A DNA stretch of 64,000 nt from Zymoseptoria tritici IPO323. Taxonomy: Eukaryota > Ascomycota > Dothideomycetes > Mycosphaerellales > Mycosphaerellaceae. Below are positions 53,268 to 62,740 of this stretch, piece after piece. The stretch's first letter is position 1. Each line of letters starts with the position of its first letter. The notes under the pieces were generated by a model. That model made no database searches and had not been told where the DNA came from. It saw nothing but the letters and a program-made list of their open reading frames with translations. Both the position numbers and the translations under genes were made by a program. The stretch spans positions 744,001-808,000 of the forward strand of contig NC_018215.1 in the NCBI RefSeq assembly GCF_000219625.1, given 5' to 3'.

Positions 53268-54088
53268 ACGTCTTCGAAAGAGGATGGGAGTGCGGAGTAT
53301 GAAGGGAGGCAGGAGTTGGAAAACGGCACGATGATGTCTCGATACGAGGATCGCTGGCACTGTCTTCACGAGCTGCAGTGGGAGTATGAGCCAGTCGAGA
53401 TCCGATGAAAGGTCGAAGCGGTGCACGTGCCAAGTAGCGCATAGAAAAGTCAATGAATTGTTCTGTTCACCAAGAGATCCATTGTTTGTGCCATCCTTCG
53501 ATTCCTGGTCTTGCTTGTCTTGGATTCCGCTGATCAGATCCCGTCTCAACGGCAAGGGTGTAATCGGCAGTCTACGAGACGTGATAGAAGGAGCTCTCGT
53601 AGATGTGTTCGCTGGAGCGCCTTTGTCACCTGTCGACCCGTATGCACTCTTCGCATTAGACAGGACAGGACAGGTGATATAGCAGACACGGTACAGGTCA
53701 ACCTGCAGGACACGGTTAGGTAACTTCTAGCAGTATACCTCGATAGCAAGTACAAGTCACTTCAACAACGGAACCTTGTTGGAACATATTCACAAGCTGT
53801 TCCGTAAATTCAGCATACAAGCTAGAGGTAATCGACTTTGTTGACGTTCAGAGGCCTTGCCAAAGTACTTAGGTTCTCCGTCTTGGTGCGACCTTCCTCT
53901 ACCTCCTAATCAAAGTTGCCCACGCGCCGAGGTCGTCAAGCGCCATGATTGGTCGAGCATCCTGGGCTTATTGAAAACATCGGCGCATCCCCGCCTCCTC
54001 GATTTCGTCTTCGTCCTCCATTTTCGAGTTCCCTCTCGGCTTGAAATTCTCCATCAACACTCGGTCACGTCCTGTCAATTTCGCGAAA
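53268..54088. other. Intergenic region
   Basis: About 820 bases of RACK1 3' flank and HMG-box gene promoter. Only short frames; no repeat seen. Confidence 0.5.
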
Positions 54089-55395
54089 ATGTCCTCCAGA
54101 ATTGACCCGCAACTTCAAGACTTTGATTTACAGAATACACCGCAACACATCATGCCAGCTCCTCTGGCTCATGCCCACTCCGGCGATATCGTTCAAATCG
54201 CCGTCTCGCGGCAGGCGTTCGTACACACAAGAAACGCGGTATGCACTCGATGTTCCCTTTGCGACAGCAGTCGCGTTGATCTAGCAAAGCTTCACATGCT
54301 AGATCAATACAATGACGCGTCGCAAAGCTCATAGCAACAACCCTACTGACACGCGCGCAGCTGAACAATGCGTTTATGAGCCTCAGCTCTGCAATCGACC
54401 GCGCCGTCAAAGCATATGCCGACCATACCGAAGTCGTTCTCGCCGGCGACGGCTCTCTGGACGTCAGCAGCCTACTCCAGCCCTTCAACTCCATCAACCA
54501 ATTTGCACAGCAATTTCCACCAGCCTTCCTCGGACAGTATGGCGCGCCTGTCGAGTCCGCGGCGCCCGTCGCACCCATGTCCGCGGACGGCGTCAAACAA
54601 CCCAAGCAGAAGCGCCAATACAAGCAGCGCGACATGAATGCGCCGAAGCGCCCATTGACCGCCTACTTCCGCTACCTGCGCGAACAGCGACCGATCCTCA
54701 CCAGGGAAATGGCGGAGAACCCGGACACCGAAGGTACCAAGGCTGGCGACATCAGCAAGCTTGCCACCGAGCGGTGGAAGGCTTTGACGGATGCTGAGCG
54801 TGAGCCATACAAACAGGCATACCAGAAGGAACTGCTGAAGTATGAGACGGACACCAAGGCATACAAGGAGTCGCTCAAGGCGGACGGTCTGAAACCGGCC
54901 GACGATGATGCCGAGGGTGAGGAGGACGAATTCGAGGATGCTGTGGCCGCGCCTCCCGTGGTAGCTAGAGTCGACGATAGCACCGATTCGGGCTCCAGTA
55001 GCAGCGACGACGACAGCGACGAGGAGAGCGAAAGCGAGGAAGAGGCCCCAGTGAAGGCACCAAGTCCACCACCGAAGAAGAAAGTCAAGTCCGCCGGACC
55101 CAAGAAGATTACCGCCGGCCCAGACCCTACTCCCGCCCAGCAGCCACAGATGTTCAGCAGCATGAACCCGCCTCAGCCTTCCACCGCTCCTGTCGAGTCT
55201 GCTAAGAAGCGCAAAGCAGCTGCTGACGGCGACGAGGGATCCACCAAGAAGAAGCGCGGCCGTCCTACCAAGGCTGACAAAGCGGCTTCCGACGCGGCGG
55301 CTGCCGCAGCACAGCTCAACGGCGAGGCCGCAACGCCTGGCGCTGAGAAGAAGGCTAAGAAGGAGAAGAAGCGGAAGAGTGAGGCTGCTGCATGA
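54089..55395 (+). CDS. HMG-box chromatin protein
   Basis: Exons 54089-54238 and 54361-55395 (1185 nt, 394 residues); the 122-nt intron has a GTATGC donor and a TACTGAC branch site. The N-terminal 130 residues include a helical segment (LNNAFMSLSSAIDRAVKAY). One HMG box spans about residues 143-215: NAPKRPLTAYFRYLREQR, then ISKLATERWKALTDAEREPY and a final helix. It is followed by an acidic stretch (SSSSDDDSDEESESEEE) and a Lys-rich C-terminus with KKKRGRPTKADK, which looks like an AT-hook (RGRP core). The protein probably bends DNA as part of chromatin or a remodelling complex. The box has a NAPKRP start, as in sequence-independent HMGB and Nhp6-type proteins. Confidence 0.9.
54276..54307 (+). 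repeat. Perfect 10-bp inverted repeat inside the HMG-box gene intron
   Basis: TTGATCTAGC (54276-54285) and GCTAGATCAA (54298-54307) are exact reverse complements with a 12-base loop. In the unspliced RNA this would form a stable hairpin between donor and branch site. Confidence 0.85.
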
Positions 55396-55922
55396 CCGTT
55401 GTTCAATGACAGTCCAATGCCAGTTCCTAGGAACAGGTTATCTGACGGTGTGAAGAGGGAGGGTGAGAGCCGTCGACGCAGTGGAGTCTACACGATGAGT
55501 TTTGGTACGGACGATTGAGCGCGGCGTTCATCTTGAAGTGTGTTGCGTTGTCGAGTCCCATTGCTGGCGGTCCTTCGAGACGAATTTGTAAAGCGTTCGG
55601 TACTGATACAGAGCTTTCTTGGCTCATGCCAAAAGCTAGTGCGGAGCGAGGACGCAGTGAGGGCGCGATCAAGTTCATATGACAGCTGACCGACACATGA
55701 AGAGCACATGTGAAGTTGAAAGAAACGCCTTCACAAGACGGTCTGTACTTTTGCTCTTACCGTTACTTCATCTGCTTCGTTTCCTCTTCTGCTGAACCAA
55801 CAACACCACCCACATCTTCAACTATCATCGCCTCAATTACACAACACACACCGCTTGACCAGCATCTCTTCTCGCAATATCCTCTCGAAACTCTCCCCCA
55901 AACACTTTGCGCTCACAAGACC
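55396..55922. other. Intergenic region
   Basis: About 530 bases. The final 150 bases are rich in CAACACC/CATC and pyrimidines, probably the leader of the F-box-like gene. No gene seen. Confidence 0.5.
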
Positions 55923-56831
55923 ATGGACGCCTCCAATTCTGCCCAGGCGGCAGAGCTCAAGACATCCGGCACCATCAGCACTATCTCACAAGACGTTTCT
56001 ACGGCCACGGCTCCGGCTTCACAGGATAGAACACAGACTCAGCCGCTCTCTGTGGTACTCGAAGCACGTTCGACCGTGACTGTGTCGAAGGAGAACAAGG
56101 GCTCATCGGATCAGACCTTTCGCCTCATGGACCTTCCGCCTGAAGTGAGAACTCACATCTACTCCCTCGCTTTCATCGCGAACATCAAGCACGTCAACGG
56201 TATTGACCACGGCGCCCACGATTGCAACACTAAATGCTACTGGACTTACTGGTCTCGCACGCGTAGCGAGCGCGAGATCAAGATGTTTGAGCAGAAGACC
56301 AAGAGCCTCACCGCCTTCCGTCTCCATCCGCTTACGCAAGTCTCGAGGCAATTGCGCGTCGAGACTCTCCCGGTCTTCTTTGGCGAGACCAACTTCGAGA
56401 TCTGCCTGTATTCGAATTTCGAGGACCGCGCTCGAGCCAGACGCGGCGACAGTCTGAGAACTCCCCCGGCTCAGCTCAAAAAGATTGGAATTCTGGGCAT
56501 GAGGGCTGAGGTCAAGACGAGGCTACGCAGCTTCAAGTCGGCCGCTTTTTTCCAAGATGTCACATTCAAAGTGGCCTCGAGGGATGCCGGCCGTACGCTT
56601 GTGTACGTCAGGATCGAATGTCTGGGTCGCATTGGCCTTCAGATTAGCAGCTGGGACGGTCCGGGCATGTGGAGCCTTGGACCAAATTACTTCGGTAGGG
56701 AGGGTGTGGACGCAACAGTCGAGGCTCTCAAGCATGCCGCGGAGGGCATCGCTAAGAAAGCGCTCTTCAGGGGGTTCACGCTTAGAGACGTGGAGGAAAT
56801 GGCAAGGACCTTCCGTTTCAAGGATGGATGA
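55923..56831 (+). CDS. F-box/2EXR-like fungal protein of unknown function
   Basis: A 302-residue frame from the ATG at 55923; the frame is open further upstream but without an ATG. After 60 disordered Ser/Thr-rich residues comes FRLMDLPPEVRTHIYSLAF (about residues 67-85), the short F-box-like motif seen at the start of many expanded fungal families. It is followed by HPLTQVSRQLRVETLPVFF, the equally typical second element. The rest (SNFEDRARARR and onwards) is unassigned and ends in RDVEEMARTFRFKDG. Members of such families are often species-specific and duplicated. A relic with a matching C-terminus lies about 0.9 kb downstream. Confidence 0.85.
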   Translation: MDASNSAQAAELKTSGTISTISQDVSTATAPASQDRTQTQPLSVVLEARSTVTVSKENKGSSDQTFRLMDLPPEVRTHIYSLAFIANIKHVNGIDHGAHDCNTKCYWTYWSRTRSEREIKMFEQKTKSLTAFRLHPLTQVSRQLRVETLPVFFGETNFEICLYSNFEDRARARRGDSLRTPPAQLKKIGILGMRAEVKTRLRSFKSAAFFQDVTFKVASRDAGRTLVYVRIECLGRIGLQISSWDGPGMWSLGPNYFGREGVDATVEALKHAAEGIAKKALFRGFTLRDVEEMARTFRFKDG

Positions 56832-57762
56832 GCTAGGGCCGAAGAAGGCAATCATAGACCCAGCGATGGCAATTTGCTTGCTTCACACGACTACGGATGA
56901 AGAGCGAATGGAAGACAAGGAGCGCAAGTCGGTCCGCTCGTCCCTATATAATCTTGCCCCAAAATTCAATAGAGGACAGCAAATGTTCATTCACCCACCA
57001 ATTCCTACTAAGGCCATGATCACATGTCACTCTTGAAAGGAAACCCAACATGGACTCAATCTTCCATTGTCCGAGCTCAGCATTCAATGTCACCCATACT
57101 TTTTGATCATTGCAGCCGTACTCGGCATGGACTCTGGCGTGCACGCTGATATGTGCCGGTCGTTACAGTCGAAATTACAACTCGGTATGCACGCGTGTTC
57201 GCCTGTATGCGAAGCCGCCTGTGTGCGAAGTAAGAGGTGAAACAACAGTAGCTTGTTAACCAGACCGGCGAGAGGCAGGACGGCACGATAAGGAGAGGAG
57301 TGGAACCAACGCATTTGTAGCGGCGACGGAGTCCATTCGGTCAAAGGGTAACTCGCTGGCTTTGCCCGATCGCTTCTTCGATCAAATCCCACGAGATTGA
57401 ATCCTTACATGCAGAAAAGGTGGAAGTCCGGTAGCTTCTTTGCTCAGGCCATTCCTCGGAGGCAAAGAGTCTGCCACACCCGTCGACCGACTGTCAGTGC
57501 CGTCAACTTCGCCTAATGACCAAACTTCGCTCAATAGCGCTGTGTTCATTTCGTCAGTATAACGAGTCTTGGCCAAGAGAATCGACGTAACCTATGTCCC
57601 GGCCAACAAGAGCTACGCAAGGCAGCCGAAGTCTACCGGACAAGATGAAGGGCGTCGTGTCCTCGAGACCACCAGGACTGACACAGTTCGGGCGATTCAA
57701 GGCATCAATCGTCGTCCGATTAGAACCACACCATCCTTCCCAAACGCGGATGGTACGGACAG
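56832..57762. other. Intergenic region, possibly containing decayed gene remains
   Basis: About 930 bases. Several short frames on both strands, none complete. The part from 57590 on may be a decayed upstream portion of the relic at 57763-57837. Confidence 0.45.
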
Positions 57763-57837
57763 GAAACAGGCTTCGATGGCTTGGCGCTCAAAGACCTCGA
57801 GGATCTGGTGAGAGGCTTCCGCTTCACGAGTGACTGA
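57763..57837 (+). pseudogene. Relic of a paralogue of the F-box-like gene
   Basis: The last 24 codons before a TGA read ETGFDGLALKDLEDLVR then GFRFTSD. They align with the end of the intact gene (FRGFTLRDVEEMARTFRFKDG) at 9 of 23 positions plus several conservative changes, and both stop at the same point. Upstream the same frame hits a TAG, while neighbouring frames carry protein-like pieces (FKASIVVRLEPH), as expected of a frame-shifted remnant. Confidence 0.45.
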
Positions 57838-58209
57838 CTGGAGGACTCAAGAGCTTGCTGATGGAAGGTGCCATCCGGGCGGGAGTGAGAGCCGGTGTGT
57901 TGGTATTGCGCAGCGACAGAGAGATGGGCCCTTTGCGGACGCAGCTGGTGACTGGAGGATGCCGCAGGTGACCTTGTGGAGCTCCACGTGAACGAGTATC
58001 TACCCAGTCAGCAGGACAATGGGAGTACCTTACTTTTGCAGGAGAGGAGACTCCGGTAGAATGCCCCGGTGCAGCTGAATCCACTGTACTCATCGACTCA
58101 ACTTCCCATTCGACCTGCGTCCGCTGGGGAGAATTCCGAAGTCCTTCATAGAGATTCTCCTCGGCTTAGCCTGACCCTGGAGGTAGGACACAATGGCCCG
58201 TGGCCGAGA
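57838..58209. other. Convergent intergenic region
   Basis: About 370 bases before the NPR2 stop codon. Nothing seen. Confidence 0.5.
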
Positions 58210-59673
58210 TCACTTGTTCAAGAAGACCACCTCCCCAAACCTCCCACTCCTCAACCTCTCCAGCACCTTCTTCTCGCTGACATGCATCTCCGCACAAATC
58301 TGATCCATCGGATGACATCCATCCAAATAGAACCTCAACAGCTCATCCTCTTCACTCCTCGACTTCTCCGTACTCCGATAGCTCCTACCCATACTCGACG
58401 GCGGCGGACCATTCGGTGGCGTCATCCAGCCGCTCGTGAGCGCCGCTTTACGATACGCTCGATCGCACTCGCGCATTGCGTCGTCGCCGGAACGGGGCTT
58501 GGAGTGACTGCTGCCGCTGAGACGTTTCCCCGAGGCTGGGGCAGGAGTCGATCCAGGGAGGGGCTCGAGGGCGAGCGCGTATTTGTGGAGACGTTGGACG
58601 AAGCCCTTGATTACGCCGAAGGTGATGAAGCGGCGGATGTCAATGTGGGCGAGTTCGTCTTGGTGTGTGAGGCAGAAGTCGGCCAGTTGAATGCCGCGGT
58701 GGAGGGAGCTGTAGAGCTCGACCAGACTTTCGCGTGTTGGGCCGGGAATGCTCACGTCGCTGATGCTATGTCGATCGTTGGTTTCTACTACCTCTGGCTC
58801 CTGTGGGATCGTGACATATCGTCGACATTCGTCCTGTAGATCCAGATCTTGAACGAAAGCGCTCAGGTCGCGCGTGCAGGTGTATATCGCCTGGAAATGA
58901 AAGATGTCTAGCACCATGGCTCTACCATGCAAGACCAGCTCTTTGACCGCCCGCTTGACCAGCTTGACTTCCACATCTGCCAGCTCGGCGATCTTCTGCA
59001 CATGCCGTATACCGTCAATATACATGTGTATCCGCTGTAGCGTAAGGTCCCACGTCCACTCCTCCCGACTCGGCAGAGACCTGATCAACAGCGGAACGTC
59101 CCAAGTATTCACTTTCGGCGGCGCCGACCTCTGGAACTCCAATCTCAGATTCAGCGTCTGCGAACTGTTGACCTGTATACACGTCTCACCATACGCGTTC
59201 AGATCCTCCAATATCCTCTCCAGCAAGGTATAGATACTCCCCACATCGGCAGGATAGCCTGCCTCGCCCGCCAATTTGAGTCCTTTCAAATCCTCCTCAA
59301 TCTGCAACACGCAGTCCTCCGTCTCGATCGCCATAAGAAATCTCGCCGTCTTCCTCACGATGGATTCCCACGGATGTGCGTCTTCCTCTTCGGGTAGCAC
59401 GAAGCAGATGTTGAACGTGAAGCGATTTCGGTCGTACTCGGCATCTTCGAGGGAGATTGGGAAAGCGAGGACGCGGTGGCCGGCGGTGCAGATGGAGAGA
59501 GATTGGTTGCAGAGGTCGTAGGGCGGGATGATGTAGGAGGATATATCGGCCCAGTTGATGAGTGGACGGCAAGGAGAACCAGGAGGGGATATGATCGAGC
59601 CGGCGGGATACTGGTGGATTACGGAGGGACCGCGTTCGGGGTGGAAACGGGCGTAGAAGATGGCTTCGAGCAT
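58210..59673 (-). CDS. NPR2: Nitrogen permease regulator 2 (Npr2), SEACIT/GATOR1 subunit
   Basis: A 487-residue frame from an ATG at 59673, no introns. The start MLEAIFYARFHPERGPSVIH is the Npr2 signature, followed by the longin-type domain (CTAGHRVLAFPISLE, YDRNRFTFNICFVL). The middle contains NTWDVPLLIR and LTLQRIHMYIDGIRHVQKIA, also typical, leading to winged-helix-like regions. The C-terminus ends in helices with CHPMDQICAEMHVSEKKVLE. With Npr3 and Iml1 it inhibits TORC1 at the vacuole under nitrogen or amino-acid shortage. The length lies between human NPRL2 (380) and yeast Npr2 (about 615); the yeast insert is absent and a disordered linker sits at about residues 390-445. Confidence 0.93.
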   Translation of the reverse strand: MLEAIFYARFHPERGPSVIHQYPAGSIISPPGSPCRPLINWADISSYIIPPYDLCNQSLSICTAGHRVLAFPISLEDAEYDRNRFTFNICFVLPEEEDAHPWESIVRKTARFLMAIETEDCVLQIEEDLKGLKLAGEAGYPADVGSIYTLLERILEDLNAYGETCIQVNSSQTLNLRLEFQRSAPPKVNTWDVPLLIRSLPSREEWTWDLTLQRIHMYIDGIRHVQKIAELADVEVKLVKRAVKELVLHGRAMVLDIFHFQAIYTCTRDLSAFVQDLDLQDECRRYVTIPQEPEVVETNDRHSISDVSIPGPTRESLVELYSSLHRGIQLADFCLTHQDELAHIDIRRFITFGVIKGFVQRLHKYALALEPLPGSTPAPASGKRLSGSSHSKPRSGDDAMRECDRAYRKAALTSGWMTPPNGPPPSSMGRSYRSTEKSRSEEDELLRFYLDGCHPMDQICAEMHVSEKKVLERLRSGRFGEVVFLNK

Positions 59674-60143
59674 GCTTTGAGGTACAAGACCGAATGGCCT
59701 GTATCAGCTGAGAGTCTGGTCACATCGTTGGCATTGTCGCGGTGATGGATCTTGAGAAAGTGAGGTGAATTGAAGTAGCTTTCTGATGTCCAAGCTGATT
59801 GGCAGATTGAGAACGGGCACCAAGGGGAGAGCTCAAATAAAGATTAAGAACATTTATCCTTATGTCTTAAGGTTATCTATAACGATTCAAGAGATATAAG
59901 GTTATATATAAGAATGTCTTGCACAGGAGAAGTCCCCGATCATGGAAAGAGAATGACAAGTGAAGCCACAGACATGCGTGCAAAGCGTTGTTTTCGTGTA
60001 CGACACGATTGACGTTACGCCCTACTGCAGCCGTTCGACTTGCTCGACTGCAACGAGCAGCCTTGGTCGTCCCTTCTCGTGCTGACATCCTTCTTGCATC
60101 GCATCTTGAGCCGTTTTGTCTTGTACTGTTCATCTTCTTCCAC
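59674..60143. other. Intergenic region
   Basis: 470 bases, including an AT-rich section (59840-59910) with repeated TTATAT/AAGGTTAT elements. No gene seen. Confidence 0.5.
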
Positions 60144-61964
60144 TCACATCTTCACCTCCACTGGCGGGCTGATCTCCATAATGTCGATACCCTTTGCCAG
60201 CTCGCTCTTACTCGGCATCCTGCCTCTCCGCATGAGCTCTGCACTTTGTGTCATGTATGGATCCTAAGGAACGTCAGTAAGGGTATGGCTTGCCTCGCAC
60301 AAGTAACAAAAACTCACCTTCGCCATGCTCGCAACAGCGTGCACCTCCTCACCCTTCGTGTAGTACGCAACGAAGCTCTGCTTGCCCTCGCTGGTATCAG
60401 TGTTACCCTGAATGATGACATCGTCGAAACCATCAGGGGTGTGACCGCAGTAGCGGAGTTGAGCGCCCACTGCAGACCAGAAGACTGGGATAAATGCCTT
60501 GGGCTTCGATCCAGGGCTGTTGATGGACCGGGCCACGCTACGTCCAGCATTCTGTGCCACGTTCCAGTGCTCGATGCGAACGGGCTTGCCGTTACCACCT
60601 GGTCCGTGGTACGGGTAGGTCGCGATATCACCAATGGCGAATACATCCTTCAGGCCCTTGATGGCAAAAGACTCGTCGACTGAGATTGAGCCATCCTTCT
60701 CAAGGTTGACAGAGCTGTTGTCCTTGAGGTAGTCGGTCGCCGGTCGGACACCAACACCCTCGACGACCAAGTCCGCTTCAAGTTTGGTTCCATCCTTGAG
60801 CGACACCGATCCGATCTTTCCAGCTGTGCTGCCTGCCTCGCCCTTCTCGACCGAAGCTCCCATGTAGAATTTCACACCATTCTTCTCCAACAGCTCGCGG
60901 AAGATCTTGCCGACCTTCTTGCCCATGACACGCTCCATTGGCTCATCCTCCATGCCGATGATCGAGACTTGGTGCTTCTTACCAGCGAGAGCGTTGCCGA
61001 CCTCCATGCCGATGAAAGACGAGCCGATGACGACCACCTTCTTGCCACCATCTTCGCCGGCAGCGCCGAGAATCGACTGCACGTCTGAGATGAAGCGGAG
61101 AGGGAACACATTTTTGAGGTCACCCTTCAGTCCCTCCAATGGCAGGAGTCTCGGTGTACCACCCGAAGCCAAGATCAGCTTGGTGTAGCTGTACTCCTTG
61201 CCATCCTTGCTCTTCACCTTCTTACCGTCAAAGTCGATCGATGTCACCGTCCCGTTGACCATGTCAACATTGCCCTCCTTGTAGAACTCCGGACTCCGCA
61301 GAGCAACTTTGGAAGCATCGTTCATCAACGCCTTGGAAAGCTTCGTGCGATCGATAGCCATGTGTTCCTCGTCCGCAATGCATGTGATCTTGCCAGTGAA
61401 GCCACCCGACCTCAATCCTTCAATCGCACCCGTGGCACCACTTCCACGTCCCACCACAACGACTTGCTCCGAACCCTTTGTCGACCCGCACTTGATGTTG
61501 AGTGTCCTCCTGTTCGCCTTGATCGTCGCCTCGTCACCCTTGATGTACACGGCTCCATCCTTTTGCACGATCTCAAACTTCGCCAGCGGGTCAATAGCCG
61601 GTGCGTCCTCAATATCTCCAGTCTTGACACTGAAGCAAGCTCCGTGCCACGGGCATGTCAGACGTCCATCTCCTGTCAACACACCCTTTGACAGTGGAGC
61701 ACCGTAATGTGTACATTTCGCACTCAGAGCGTGAACTTCATCTTGAACCTTGGCCAGCAGCACTTTGCCATCCTCGACGCCTTCGACTTCGACTTCTTGC
61801 GTTTGACCGTTCTTGAGATCGATGCTCGTCAGGCCCTTGAGCTTGAACTCGGTAGCCATGGTGCGGATCGTGGAGGAGAATGCTCTTCGTTGGGCGAATG
61901 CGGCTGTTTGATACCAGGTCGAGGATGTACGGAGGGATGAGGTGAACAGTCGTTGGAAAGGCAT
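60144..61964 (-). CDS. Rieske-type apoptosis-inducing-factor-like oxidoreductase, mitochondrial
   Basis: Exons 60318-61964 and 60144-60263 on the minus strand (1767 nt, 588 residues); 54-nt intron with GTGAGT donor and a CTGAC branch-like site. The first 35 residues are Arg/Ser/Thr-rich without acids, a likely mitochondrial presequence. A Rieske [2Fe-2S] domain follows with ligands Cys84 and His86 (CTHYGAP) and Cys104 and His107 (CPWHGACF). Then comes an FAD/NAD(P)H pyridine-nucleotide disulphide oxidoreductase fold: VVVVGRGSGATGAIEGL, VVVIGSSFIGMEVG and DVFAIGDIATYP; the first dinucleotide motif reads GRGSGA. The C-terminal exon adds YMTQSAELMRRGRMPSKSEL. The architecture matches AIFM3-type proteins, also called AIF-like in fungi. 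Skipping the last intron would replace 39 residues with a short false tail. Confidence 0.92.
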
Positions 61965-62740
61965 GTAAGACAAAGCGGAAGGAGGCGGTCAGGTTGACCG
62001 GGAAGAACACGAGCGATAATCGGGTTTACAGCGGAGTGGCATTGCCGTATTGATTTAGTATTGACAGCTACAGTGATAGCGTAATGTCCTGATCATCCAT
62101 TGGACAGAGACGTCATTATTGGTGCTATAGCTGGTCGGGACTCAGCTCCGTTGCTTTGCTGACGCAGGCGTTCTCTCATTGGCTCGTAGCGAGACATGTA
62201 CCCCACTTTCACATGCGCAATCAGTATTCACTTGCATAGATCTACAAAGTAGTAGGCGCAGAGTGTTGGCACGCAAGATGATACAGTGCTTCAGCCTGAT
62301 CTCCTTCTGCTTGAGCAGCAGCGACTGCATTCTGGAATCTGCATTGCATTCTCAGTTGAAGGCAGTCCACTGCAGTCCTCATATAATTCGTGAAAAGCAT
62401 TCATAACTCATTGAACTTTTGCCTCGACTCTTTGTCTCCTTTGCGTAGCTCGTACGATTGGTGCTTTGCGCACTGCTCCTCGCTTTGCTTCCGTGGATTT
62501 TTCTTCTTTGCTCTCTCTGGATTGAACCTGAGTAGCATGCTGCTTCGCGCTTTGTTCGGAGCATTCTCTCCAATCCTCCTGTTCCCAAACTCCTTTCAAT
62601 CCTCTCAATCTCAACTGAGTGCCGATGTGAAGACGTCTCAACTGCCCTCAATCAAAACCATGATCCTCCATTCCCTCAACGCCCAAACTCCTCGTCACCC
62701 AACTCCTCAACACCCAATCACCATTTAATTCTTCCCAATC
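61965..62740. other. Intergenic region
   Basis: About 780 bases between the oxidoreductase start and the stop of the next minus-strand gene. Short frames only; no repeat or RNA seen. Confidence 0.5.
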
